Shown piece after piece: positions 1 to 6,133 of a stretch of DNA of 8,687 bases (position 1 is the stretch's first letter; each line of letters begins with the position of its first letter). The position numbers and the translations under genes are program-made. The notes beneath the pieces are model-generated. The model was not told the DNA's origin. It did not search any database and worked only from the letters and a program-made list of their open reading frames with translations. The stretch is from Campylobacterales bacterium (GTDB taxonomy: Bacteria > Campylobacterota > Campylobacteria > Campylobacterales > QNZT01): assembly GCA_026985685.1 (NCBI GenBank), contig JALSQA010000334.1, positions 1 through 8,687 on the forward strand, written 5' to 3'.

Positions 1-17
1 AAATATTTAAATTTCAA
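1..17 (-). CDS. atpF: ATP synthase F0 subunit b, 5' end only (partial)
   Basis: Only about five codons are visible before the window ends. Just after the atpF' stop, an AGGAG ribosome binding site (positions 23-27) lies 5 nt before a TTG codon (15-17) that opens a frame reading M-K-F-K-Y. In Campylobacterota the gene after atpF' is atpF, encoding the second b-type stator subunit of the F0F1 ATP synthase. The identity therefore rests on gene order and the well-placed ribosome binding site, not on protein similarity. A GTG at 21-23 in the same frame overlaps the ribosome binding site and is a worse start. Confidence 0.5.
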
Positions 18-27
18 CTGCACTCCT

Positions 28-453
28 TTATGATAGTTTTTTTAATTTTTCTTGAATACTTTTTTGATAAGCAGGTACATTAGCAGTTATACTCTTTTTC
101 AACTCTTCTCTTTGGCTAAGTAGTTGCTTTGTAAATTCATCATATTTTTCTTCAATTGATGCTTTAGTACTTTCGATCAATGTTTCTGCTTTCTCTTTTG
201 CCTGTGAGATTGCATCTTGACGAATTTCATGAGCTTTTGATTTAGCAGCTATGATTGTTTCATTTGCAGCTTTTTGTGCTTCCTCTACATCACTTCCCAT
301 CTGCTTTGCAGAATTCATATCGTTTTTGATTGTTTCGTCTCTTCTATCCATAAATGCTAAGAGTGGTTGATATAGCATTTTATTAAGAATATATATGAGT
401 CCTAAAAACAACACCGCAACAAATAACAGTAAACCAAGTTGTATATCTAACAT
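28..453 (-). CDS. atpF': F0F1 ATP synthase subunit b' (peripheral stalk)
   Basis: This 141-residue protein is one of two b-type subunits that form the peripheral stator stalk of the proton-driven ATP synthase. One N-terminal membrane helix (about residues 5-27) is followed by the hallmark short basic/acidic turn M-D-R-R-D-E-T-I. A long, strongly charged Ala/Lys/Glu-rich helix (about 40-141) is expected to form the right-handed coiled coil that contacts the alpha/beta head and delta. The length and the 'QPLLAFMDRRDETI' segment fit the b' type. The start is ATG with AAAAGG about 6 nt upstream. It follows parB after a 78-bp gap containing a promoter-like sequence and is followed immediately by the presumed atpF start, as expected at the head of an atpF'-F-H-A-G-D-C operon. 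Confidence 0.95.
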   Translation of the reverse strand: MLDIQLGLLLFVAVLFLGLIYILNKMLYQPLLAFMDRRDETIKNDMNSAKQMGSDVEEAQKAANETIIAAKSKAHEIRQDAISQAKEKAETLIESTKASIEEKYDEFTKQLLSQREELKKSITANVPAYQKSIQEKLKKLS

Positions 454-502
454 AGGTAGCCTTTTGTAAGTTTTTTCAATTTGTCAATGAAAAATTCGCA
501 TG

Positions 503-511
503 ATTGTATCA
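503..511 (-). promoter_or_regulatory. Extended -10 promoter for the atp operon
   Basis: On the minus strand the parB-atpF' gap contains TGATACAAT, an extended -10 element (TGN plus TACAAT). This is the main sigma-70 signature in Campylobacterota, where -35 boxes are weakly conserved, and no good -35 is seen here. Transcription would start near 496, giving a leader of about 42 nt before the atpF' ATG at 453. The box lies inside a small palindrome, ATGAT-TGT-ATCAT (500-512), which could be an operator but may be chance. The inference is that ATP synthase genes have their own promoter in addition to read-through from obgE. Confidence 0.6.
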
Positions 512-531
512 TACTATTTATAAAGAAAAAT

Positions 532-1407
532 TTAATTATCTGATAATAGCGATAAGAACGTGTTAATTTGTGCTTCATCTTCAAAAGTAAGAGCGACTTT
601 ATTTTTAGAATTTGAAACTTTAAATCCTTTATCTTTTAACCTTTTTACCAGATCATCAATTTTGGGTAATTTACTTGCAGATGATGTTTGGAATGATACT
701 GTATTACTTGTATCCTGCGAAGTTGAAACATTTTGTTTTAAACTTTTAACCAACTCTTCACTATCACGTACACTCAATTTTTGACCAACGATAGTATCTG
801 CAATCATTTTTTCAGTTTCATGATCCAAACCAACCAGAACTTTTGCATGACCTTGCGTTATTTTCCCATCTGTGAGTAAATTTTGTGTATATTCTGATAA
901 TTGGAGTAAACGTAAAGTATTTGTAATTTGAGAGCGACTTTTGTGGATAATATCACTTAAGGCATCTTGAGTGATTTGGTACTCATCAATCAACTCTTTA
1001 TATGATTGTGCCAACTCCAAAGGTGATAAATTCTCTCTTTGAATATTTTCAATCAACGCCAATTCACGTAAATTTTCATTTTCATAATTGGCTACAATAG
1101 CTTTTATTTTCTCAAAACCTGCAAGTTTAGAAGCTCTAAATCTCCTCTCACCAGCAATAATCATGAAACCATCATCTTTTTCTATAACAACTATTGGCTG
1201 TAATTGTCCATGTTTTTGAAGTGAACTTGATAACTCCTGAAGTGCTTCTTGATTAAAACTTTTACGAGGTTGATATATATTTGGTGTTATTTGAGAAAGT
1301 GGAATCTCTTTGACAACTGTACTGTCACTCTCTATATCTTGTCTGTAAGCATCCTCAACATCATCAAGAATTGCACTTAATCCTCTACCCAATCTATTTT
1401 TTGCCAT
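532..1407 (-). CDS. parB: Chromosome partitioning protein ParB (Spo0J family, CTP-dependent clamp)
   Basis: This 291-residue protein binds centromere-like parS sites and slides on DNA as a CTP-dependent clamp, working with ParA to segregate the replicated origin. The N-terminus begins with the basic 'RLGRGLSAI' patch used to stimulate ParA. The ParB/Srx CTP-binding domain spans roughly residues 33-125, with the G-E-R-R-F-R-A motif at 86-92 and E-N-I-Q-R-E-N at 120-126. A helix-turn-helix for parS lies around 143-170, then a Ser/Thr-rich linker and a C-terminal dimerisation domain (about 245-291). It starts with ATG behind a strong AGGAGAGA site at 1411-1418. A 78-bp AT-rich gap separates it from parA; it contains TATA-like runs but no promoter I would defend. 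Confidence 0.96.
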   Translation of the reverse strand: MAKNRLGRGLSAILDDVEDAYRQDIESDSTVVKEIPLSQITPNIYQPRKSFNQEALQELSSSLQKHGQLQPIVVIEKDDGFMIIAGERRFRASKLAGFEKIKAIVANYENENLRELALIENIQRENLSPLELAQSYKELIDEYQITQDALSDIIHKSRSQITNTLRLLQLSEYTQNLLTDGKITQGHAKVLVGLDHETEKMIADTIVGQKLSVRDSEELVKSLKQNVSTSQDTSNTVSFQTSSASKLPKIDDLVKRLKDKGFKVSNSKNKVALTFEDEAQINTFLSLLSDN

Positions 1408-1485
1408 GCATCTCTCCTGTTTTGAAAATTTTTGTGAAATAGTTTTTGTAATAATATATCTATTTGTATAATTTGTAGTTTAATT

Positions 1486-2277
1486 CTAGCCAGCATCGAG
1501 AATAGACTGAGCAAGATGTTGATAAGCAATCGATCCTGTAGATTTTATATCATAAAGAAGTATAGGCTTACCGAAACTTGGTGATTCAGCCAACTTTACA
1601 TTACGTGGGATAACAATATACTTTTCTTCGCTCTCTTCTAATACAAATAATTTACTACTAAAATGCTGTTGTAAATCATAAAGAACATTTTTAGAGAGAT
1701 TATTTTGTGCACTATACATCGTAGGAAGAAAGCCTTTGATACTTAACTTTGGATTGATCGTTTTTTTGATTAGTTTGATTGTATTTAAAAGCTGAGCCAA
1801 TCCTTCAAGTGCATAAAACTCACACTGGATAGGGATAATAACCGAATTAGAAGCACTCAGTGCATTTATCGTAATAGGTCCTAGAGCAGGAGGAGAATCG
1901 ATGATAATATAATCATATCTATCTTTAACTTCATCAAGTTTTTCTTTTAAAACTAACTCTTTTTTTTCAATACCACTATCATAAAAATCTTTCTCTAATC
2001 CAACCAGACCAATATTTGCAGGTACAAGATCTAACATGTCTATATTTGATTTTAAAATTGTCTGAGACATTTTTTTACGACCTATAAGCACATGGTAGAT
2101 ATTGTACTCATAATCACTTCTGACAAAACCCAAGCCCGTAGTTGCATTTGCCTGTGGATCAATATCAATCAATAAAACTTTTTTTTCTGCTACAGCAAGA
2201 GAAGCAGCAAGATTTACCGCCGTTGTAGTTTTTCCGACACCACCTTTTTGGTTTGCTATTGCTATAATTTCGCTCAT
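1486..2277 (-). CDS. parA: Chromosome partitioning ATPase ParA (Soj/MinD family)
   Basis: This 263-residue deviant-Walker ATPase forms ATP-dependent dimers on the nucleoid and drives ParB-parS complexes apart. Seen directly: the deviant Walker A motif KGGVGKTT at residues 11-18, with both the signature Lys11 and the catalytic Lys16; Walker A' at 37-44 (IDIDPQAN); and Walker B at 123-130 (YIIIDSPP, Asp127). The length is normal for a chromosomal ParA without an N-terminal HTH. The ATG overlaps the birA stop in an ATGA junction. The nearest Shine-Dalgarno-like run (AAGGA) is about 13 nt upstream, too far to be ideal, so translation is probably coupled to birA. Two runs of eight A lie in the coding strand (around 1960-1967 and 2179-2186), both encoding Glu-Lys-Lys. 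Confidence 0.97.
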   Translation of the reverse strand: MSEIIAIANQKGGVGKTTTAVNLAASLAVAEKKVLLIDIDPQANATTGLGFVRSDYEYNIYHVLIGRKKMSQTILKSNIDMLDLVPANIGLVGLEKDFYDSGIEKKELVLKEKLDEVKDRYDYIIIDSPPALGPITINALSASNSVIIPIQCEFYALEGLAQLLNTIKLIKKTINPKLSIKGFLPTMYSAQNNLSKNVLYDLQQHFSSKLFVLEESEEKYIVIPRNVKLAESPSFGKPILLYDIKSTGSIAYQHLAQSILDAG

Positions 2278-2918
2278 CTTAAACTGTATATCCTTCTGTT
2301 TTCTAAATATATCGACCCATCTTCGAGAAGCTTTGCTTCCTGTAATGACACCTTTTTACCACTCTCTTTATCATGATAGAGATAGCTTGTAGAATGTAAA
2401 AATTCTACCTTATATTTTATAAATATATCCTTCCAAAAATTTTCTTGTTTTAATTTTAAAAAATAATCAAAAATAAGCTTTTTTCTATCTACTGCAATAT
2501 CTAATTTTCCAAATCCTCTGGGTGCACTTGTGAGATTTAAACCAATTGAACATATTATAATTTCATCTTTTATAATTGCAGTAATTGTACCACCAATCTT
2601 TTGCTTATCTATATAAAAATCATTGGGCCACTTTAGCCACACTTTAGATCCTTTCTCACTAAGAAGTTCTTTTAACAGAAAAGAAAAATAGATTGACATA
2701 GATTGCATAGGTAAATCGGCAGGAAGAGTATCTTTATGAATACAAAAGGATAAAAAAAGATTTCCTTCCAGACTTATCCAACTATTACATCGACTTCCTA
2801 TACCTGATGTCTGTTTTGATGCCAAAACTGCCACAGGAGGTTTGAGTTGTTTTTGTTTTAAAGCATCTAACAGATATAAATGTGTAGAATCGATACTTTC
2901 AAGATAACGTATCTCCAA
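2274..2918 (-). CDS. birA: Biotin--[acetyl-CoA-carboxylase] ligase, monofunctional
   Basis: The predicted product of about 214 residues activates biotin as biotinyl-AMP and attaches it to the biotin carboxyl carrier protein. It has only the catalytic and a short C-terminal domain. The DNA-binding N-terminal domain of the E. coli repressor is absent, so it should not regulate transcription. Motifs: E-S-I-D-S-T near the N-terminus (residues 7-12), the biotinyl-AMP loop T-S-G-I-G-S-R-C-N-S-W (37-47, where other family members usually have Gly in place of Cys44), K-W-P-N-D (96-100), K-I-G-G (107-110) and G-L-N-L (126-129). I place the start at a TTG (2916-2918) with AAAAGG 7 nt upstream, because the protein then begins M-E-I-R-Y-L-E as family members do. 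The longest frame would start at a GTG at 2954. The gene overlaps fmt by 20 bp and ends in an ATGA junction with parA. Confidence 0.9.
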   Translation of the reverse strand: MEIRYLESIDSTHLYLLDALKQKQLKPPVAVLASKQTSGIGSRCNSWISLEGNLFLSFCIHKDTLPADLPMQSMSIYFSFLLKELLSEKGSKVWLKWPNDFYIDKQKIGGTITAIIKDEIIICSIGLNLTSAPRGFGKLDIAVDRKKLIFDYFLKLKQENFWKDIFIKYKVEFLHSTSYLYHDKESGKKVSLQEAKLLEDGSIYLENRRIYSLR

Positions 2919-3810
2919 TACCAAGCCTTTTACCACGTATATAATCAACCACACCCATAGCTTTTTTTGATGGCGGTTGAACTTGTGCTATCTCTAACAC
3001 ACCTTTTATACAGGAGACTAAAATAGTATCATCCAATATTTTTATAATCTCACCCTCTTTATGCTCACCCTCGGTGCTATATAATGAAATTTTTTTAAGT
3101 TTTAAACCACTTTTAGTGAAAATTCCCGGCCAAAAAATAAAAGCCAAATATTTAGCATATACTTTAGAAGCATCATCAAAACAGACCTCTCCATCACTTT
3201 TAGAAATCTTTTTGGCATAGCTACTATCTGCTGATATTTGTGGTATAGGCTGGATTTTAGTAAAATTTTGCAATGTTTTGATACAAAGTTGTGCAGCCAA
3301 ATGTGATAAATCTTCAAATAGACAAATAGCATCTTTATCTCTGATATCTAAAACACTATATCCCAGAATATCACCAGTATCCAAACCAACATCCATCTCC
3401 ATTGCAGTCACACCACTATAATGATTTTGATCCAGTATAGCAGACTGGATAGGTGAAGCACCTCTGTACTTTGGTAAAAGTGAAGCATGAAGATTGATGC
3501 AAGGAGCGATACAAAGAACCTCTTTTGGCAAAATCTGTCCATACGCAGCAACAACTATAAAATCAGGTTTTTTACTCTTTATATAAGCGATACTCTCTTC
3601 ATCTCTCAAAGTCAATGGTTGAAAGATATCTACTTTCAAATCTTCATGAAGTATATATCGTTTAGTATCTGGTGGTGTTAATATCTGCTTTCTTCCTACT
3701 GGTTTATCGCTCTGGGTAATCAAAGATACAACTTCTATATCCTCTTGTTCAATAAGAGCCTTTAAAATAACAGTAGCATAAGAGGGTGTTCCCATAAAAA
3801 CAATTCTCAC
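2899..3810 (-). CDS. fmt: Methionyl-tRNA formyltransferase
   Basis: This 303-residue enzyme transfers a formyl group from 10-formyl-tetrahydrofolate to initiator Met-tRNA. The N-terminal M-R-I-V-F-M-G-T-P matches the canonical family start. The catalytic triad is intact: Asn106 and His108 within N-L-H-A-S-L-L-P-K-Y-R-G, and Asp144 within D-V-G-L-D-T-G. The C-terminal tRNA-binding OB-like domain follows from about residue 205, with Lys/Ser-rich joining segments. The start is a GTG at 3808-3810, 5 nt after AAGGAG. A GTG two codons earlier would lie inside the ribosome binding site and adds two residues absent from the family. The GTG overlaps the proB stop in a GTGA junction. Confidence 0.95.
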   Translation of the reverse strand: MRIVFMGTPSYATVILKALIEQEDIEVVSLITQSDKPVGRKQILTPPDTKRYILHEDLKVDIFQPLTLRDEESIAYIKSKKPDFIVVAAYGQILPKEVLCIAPCINLHASLLPKYRGASPIQSAILDQNHYSGVTAMEMDVGLDTGDILGYSVLDIRDKDAICLFEDLSHLAAQLCIKTLQNFTKIQPIPQISADSSYAKKISKSDGEVCFDDASKVYAKYLAFIFWPGIFTKSGLKLKKISLYSTEGEHKEGEIIKILDDTILVSCIKGVLEIAQVQPPSKKAMGVVDYIRGKRLGIGDTLS

Positions 3811-4574
3811 ATACACTCCTTACAAAAATGTGTACCACCAGTTTGTTTACCTTCAAGTAAAAAACTTTTGACTATAGATAGATCAAAACCACTTGTCATG
3901 AACATTTCTCTATCCAAGTCAAGCAAAAATTTTGCTGCTTTTAGCTTAGTCGCGATTCCGCCTGTGGCAAAGGCATGATTTGGATCACAGGGAATTTCCA
4001 AATCTTCATCTAATATTTCAGATACTTTTGTACGCAGTTTTGCACCATCATTTTGCCTTGGATCACTATCATAATAACCATCAATATCTGAAAGTATCAC
4101 TAACATATCAGCATCAAAATAGTAAGCCACATGAGCTGATAATTGGTCATTGTCACCAAAAACAAGCTCTTGGGTTGCTGTTGTATCATTTTCATTGATG
4201 ATAGGAATAACTTTGTTTTTCAAAAGTGTATTTATCGCATTTTTTGCAAAAGATGTACGCTTTCTTGAATCAAAATCATCAGCTGTCAATAATATTTGTG
4301 CACTAAGCAACCCGTATGAAGCTAACTTTTTTTGATATACACTCATCAAATATGGCTGCCCCACCGCAGCAATAGCCTGGCGGTTTTCAAGTTTGGACTT
4401 ATCTAATTTTAGCTTGGAGTAACCAGCAGCTACAGCACCAGATGAGACTAACATAACTTCATATTTATCTTGTAACTGGTGTAGTAATGAGACGAGATTG
4501 GTGATACGATCTCTTGCTAATCTATTTTGCTCACTCAACACATGAGAACCTACTTTAACAACCAATCGTTTCAC
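3807..4574 (-). CDS. proB: Glutamate 5-kinase, short form without PUA domain
   Basis: This 255-residue protein catalyses the first step of proline synthesis, ATP-dependent phosphorylation of glutamate to gamma-glutamyl phosphate. It consists of one amino-acid-kinase domain: V-K-V-G-S at residues 6-10, the S-S-G-A-V-A-A-G glycine-rich loop (about 44-51), N-E-N-D (about 132-135), F-G-D-N-D-Q-L-S-A (about 144-152), the L-S-D-I-D-G-Y segment, and a T-G-G-I-A-T-K-L-K-A-A-K segment for nucleotide binding. The E. coli enzyme is about 110 residues longer because of a C-terminal PUA domain; short forms are usual in Campylobacterota. The start is GTG with AAGGAG (4579-4584) 4 nt upstream, overlapping the obgE stop in a GTGA junction. 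proA is not in the window. The tail ends in a CxxC (C-K-E-C-M). Confidence 0.95.
   Translation of the reverse strand: MKRLVVKVGSHVLSEQNRLARDRITNLVSLLHQLQDKYEVMLVSSGAVAAGYSKLKLDKSKLENRQAIAAVGQPYLMSVYQKKLASYGLLSAQILLTADDFDSRKRTSFAKNAINTLLKNKVIPIINENDTTATQELVFGDNDQLSAHVAYYFDADMLVILSDIDGYYDSDPRQNDGAKLRTKVSEILDEDLEIPCDPNHAFATGGIATKLKAAKFLLDLDREMFMTSGFDLSIVKSFLLEGKQTGGTHFCKECM
3816..3821 (-). promoter_or_regulatory. fmt ribosome binding site embedded in the end of proB
   Basis: AAGGAG on the minus strand sits 5 nt before the GTG start of fmt and decides between the two in-frame GTG codons. It is also the Lys-Glu codon pair in the last residues of ProB (C-K-E-C-M), so the end of the ProB protein and the fmt initiation signal share the same bases. 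Confidence 0.8.
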
Positions 4575-5671
4575 ACTTCTCCTTTTGTAACAACATCTAA
4601 AAGAGCATAACGTAAAGGATCGATATTGATCTGAGTAATAGAAGAGATAGGTGCTACAAAAAATGGTTTTGATTTATCATAAACATATGGCAATTCCAAC
4701 TCTTGAGAATAACTAGGATACTTTTCATCAAAATGGTATTTATTTTGGTGTTTTTCATCACTAAGATTTAAATCTTTCAAAAATTCTTCTACTTTAGAGA
4801 TAACCTCATCTTCACTCAAAGCATCAGCTCTTGTTAATGCAATAGCAAAATTTCTCTCTTTTAACTCTTGTGAAAAATTTGCTAATTCAGCTTTTAAGAC
4901 TGTATACTGTTCAGACAAAGGACGATAATTTGCCAAATCAATCATAAAAAGCAAAAATTTTGTCCTCTCAATATGACGTAAAAAATCAAGCCCCAGACCT
5001 TTGCCATCACTAGCCCCCTCAATAATACCTGGAATATCAGCCATCACAAAAGCACTGTAAGCATCAATTTGCACTACTCCAAGCTTTGGTGTAAGGGTTG
5101 TAAATTCATAATTTGCTACTTGTGGTGTTGCATTGGATAGTTTGGAGATCAGTGTTGATTTTCCAACATTTGGAAAACCTACCAAGCCAACATCGGCTAT
5201 CAATTTTAACTCTAATCTTATCTCTCTTGTCTCACCAGGAAGTCCAGGCTGTGCATATGTTGGTCGCTGGTTTGTTGAACTTCTAAAATGCCAGTTTCCA
5301 AGTCCACCCTTTCCACCTTCTAAAAATTTAACCCTCTGTCCATCTTCTGTCAAATCCAAAAGTACTTCACCACTTTGAGCATCTAGTACTTGTGTTCCAG
5401 GAGGCACTACAATCGTAAGTGATTCACCTTTTTTACCATATTTTTTACGTCCTTCACCAGGTCTGCCATTTTTGGCTTTTAGATGGTTTTTACCACGGAA
5501 AGAGGAGAGTGTATGGCTGTTTTTATCCACTTCAAACCATACATCGCCACCACGTCCGCCATCTCCACCATCTGGACCACCTTTTAGTACAAATTTTTCT
5601 TGACGAAAGGATACCGAACCAGCTCCACCTTTACCAGAACTGACACTTAATTGAACATTATCTATAAACAT
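4571..5671 (-). CDS. obgE: Obg-family GTPase (ribosome assembly / stress control)
   Basis: This 366-residue GTPase binds the large ribosomal subunit and couples its assembly to GTP/ppGpp status. The glycine-rich Obg fold covers residues 1-157 (runs such as G-K-G-G-A-G, G-G-P-D-G-G-D-G-G-R-G-G-D). The G domain follows with G1 G-F-P-N-V-G-K-S-T (165-173), G2 T-T (191-192), G3 D-I-P-G (212-215) and a G5-like S-S-I (343-345). G4 reads T-R-A-D (280-283) instead of N-K-x-D. The span between G4 and G5 is about 60 residues, roughly twice the usual, with a His/Tyr/Glu-rich stretch at about 305-335. There is no C-terminal OCT domain. The ATG has AAAGG 5 nt upstream and lies just downstream of an extended -10 promoter, so this is the first gene of the operon. 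Confidence 0.95.
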   Translation of the reverse strand: MFIDNVQLSVSSGKGGAGSVSFRQEKFVLKGGPDGGDGGRGGDVWFEVDKNSHTLSSFRGKNHLKAKNGRPGEGRKKYGKKGESLTIVVPPGTQVLDAQSGEVLLDLTEDGQRVKFLEGGKGGLGNWHFRSSTNQRPTYAQPGLPGETREIRLELKLIADVGLVGFPNVGKSTLISKLSNATPQVANYEFTTLTPKLGVVQIDAYSAFVMADIPGIIEGASDGKGLGLDFLRHIERTKFLLFMIDLANYRPLSEQYTVLKAELANFSQELKERNFAIALTRADALSEDEVISKVEEFLKDLNLSDEKHQNKYHFDEKYPSYSQELELPYVYDKSKPFFVAPISSITQINIDPLRYALLDVVTKGEV

Positions 5672-5699
5672 ATTTGCCTTTGCTTCTTAATCTTTGTGG

Positions 5700-5708
5700 A
5701 TTATAGCA
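5700..5708 (-). promoter_or_regulatory. Extended -10 promoter of the obgE operon
   Basis: On the minus strand the sequence reads TTTTTGCTATAAT: a perfect -10 hexamer TATAAT with an upstream TGC extension and a T-run, the classical Campylobacterota sigma-70 pattern. The best -35 candidate, TTTCAT about 16 bp upstream, is weak, as is usual in this phylum. Transcription would start near 5693, giving a leader of about 21 nt before the obgE ATG at 5671. With the overlapping downstream genes, this promoter should drive obgE-proB-fmt-birA-parA-parB. Confidence 0.75.
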
Positions 5709-5773
5709 AAAATTGATGAGAATGAAATTATTGAGGTAAGAAGTTAAGAAATATAGTACTTTTGGAAAGTAAA

Positions 5774-5829
5774 GCCTTCCCATTCCAGTTATAGGCATCC
5801 CGCCAAAGGAAGGTAAAATTGACGGGATG
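5774..5829 (-). repeat. GC-richer inverted repeat with two mutually exclusive stems
   Basis: Arms 5796-5806 and 5819-5829 form an 11-bp stem around a 12-nt loop. In RNA made from the minus strand all 11 positions pair, with one G-U; in plus-strand RNA that position becomes a C-A mismatch. An alternative 6-bp stem pairs 5775-5780 (CCTTCC) with 5808-5813 (GGAAGG). It encloses 5796-5806, and its 5808-5813 arm is the loop of the first hairpin, so the two stems exclude each other by topology. The block is about half G+C in an otherwise AT-rich region. In minus-strand RNA no U-run follows the main stem, so it is not a classical intrinsic terminator. It could protect the 3' end of the small secreted-protein transcript, act as an attenuator, or be a REP-like repeat. 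Confidence 0.6.
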
Positions 5830-5843
5830 GTTTTTGGCTTAGT

Positions 5844-6059
5844 TTAACCACATTTTCCTAGACCGCATTTTCCTTTTACCATATCTTTGGCTTTAGTTTT
5901 TACTGTAGTTTTTGCTTTTTCTACGGTTGCATTGACTTCACTAGAAACTTGTTTTTTGACTTGATCTTTCATATGATCACCCATACCACCACCACATTTT
6001 GCATAAGCTGTTGTACCTACAAACAATACTGCCAAAACAGAAATAATTAACTTTCGCAT
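5844..6059 (-). CDS. Small secreted GKCG-motif protein (HvfA/bufferin-like candidate)
   Basis: This is a 71-residue exported protein. Residues 1-20 form a Sec signal peptide: basic M-R-K, a hydrophobic core, and a predicted A-Y-A cut before Lys21. The mature part begins K-C-G-G-G-M-G, continues as a Lys/Val/Thr/Glu-rich amphipathic segment (about 29-61), and ends G-K-C-G-L-G-K-C-G, giving Cys22, Cys65 and Cys70. A short signal-bearing protein with repeated (E)GKCG units is the hallmark of HvfA-type and bufferin-like precursors, whose cysteines are modified by DUF692 (MNIO) enzymes and which are linked to copper stress. No such enzyme is in the window, so the link is inference from the motif; a plain metal-binding or low-complexity periplasmic protein is the alternative. 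The ATG at 6057-6059 follows AGGAGA (6064-6069); an upstream in-frame start at 6092 would bury the signal peptide and is rejected. One N-glycosylation sequon (E-V-N-A-T, Asn43) is present. Confidence 0.75.
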   Translation of the reverse strand: MRKLIISVLAVLFVGTTAYAKCGGGMGDHMKDQVKKQVSSEVNATVEKAKTTVKTKAKDMVKGKCGLGKCG

Positions 6060-6078
6060 CTTTTCTCCTAAAATTATT

Positions 6079-6087
6079 TTTATAACA
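6079..6087 (-). promoter_or_regulatory. Extended -10 promoter for the small GKCG protein
   Basis: The minus strand reads TGTTATAAA: TATAAA with an upstream TGT extension, the same pattern as the other two promoters in the window. Transcription would start near 6072, leaving a very short leader of about 13 nt that still holds the AGGAGA ribosome binding site. A TTTTCT 17 bp upstream is a poor -35, so activator help is plausible. This would let the gene be expressed independently of the pilin cluster upstream. Confidence 0.5.
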
Positions 6088-6103
6088 CTCAAATTTTATT
6101 GAG
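6088..6103. promoter_or_regulatory. 16-bp inverted repeat in the promoter spacer
   Basis: CTCAA-N6-TTGAG lies directly between the putative -35 and -10 regions of the small secreted-protein gene, the place where a bound repressor would block RNA polymerase. The arms are only 5 bp and the core is AT-rich, so chance is possible. As an RNA hairpin it is weak and has no U-run after it, which argues against a terminator for the pilin cluster. Confidence 0.3.
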
Positions 6104-6108
6104 AAAAC

Positions 6109-6126
6109 GTGTAATGTATGTGTAAT
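6109..6126. promoter_or_regulatory. Direct repeat ATTACAC-N4-ATTACAC, candidate activator site
   Basis: Two exact 7-bp copies (6109-6115 and 6120-6126, reading ATTACAC on the minus strand) recur with an 11-bp period, one helical turn. They sit at about -37 to -54 relative to the predicted start near 6072. Tandem repeats with 10-11 bp period next to -35 are typical of OmpR/PhoB-type response regulators. The site is in the short gap after the last pilin gene. The regulator is unknown. Confidence 0.4.
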
Positions 6127-6133
6127 TTTTCTT

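Noticed and set aside
1408..1485. A promoter for parB in the parA-parB gap
   Set aside because: TATA-like runs exist, but none carries a TGN extension or a convincing hexamer, and sequence this AT-rich yields such runs by chance.
1955..2190. Two A8 tracts in parA as a phase-variation switch
   Set aside because: Both simply encode Glu-Lys-Lys in an intact gene. A-tracts of eight are common in AT-rich genomes, and phase variation of an important segregation gene is unlikely.
454..2277. A parS site near parAB
   Set aside because: I looked for the conserved parS palindrome (core CACGTG within TGTTTCACGTGAAACA) through the window and saw no match or near match; the parA-parB gap has only AT-rich sequence.
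5133..5643. Open frames on the plus strand opposite obgE, and others elsewhere on the plus strand
   Set aside because: They lie wholly opposite well-conserved minus-strand genes, have no ribosome binding sites or recognisable domains, and have compositions typical of antisense shadows.
5796..5840. Intrinsic terminator for a plus-strand transcript
   Set aside because: On the plus strand the stem is followed by GTTTTTGG, which is terminator-like, but no plus-strand gene exists for it to end and the stem has a C-A mismatch in that orientation.
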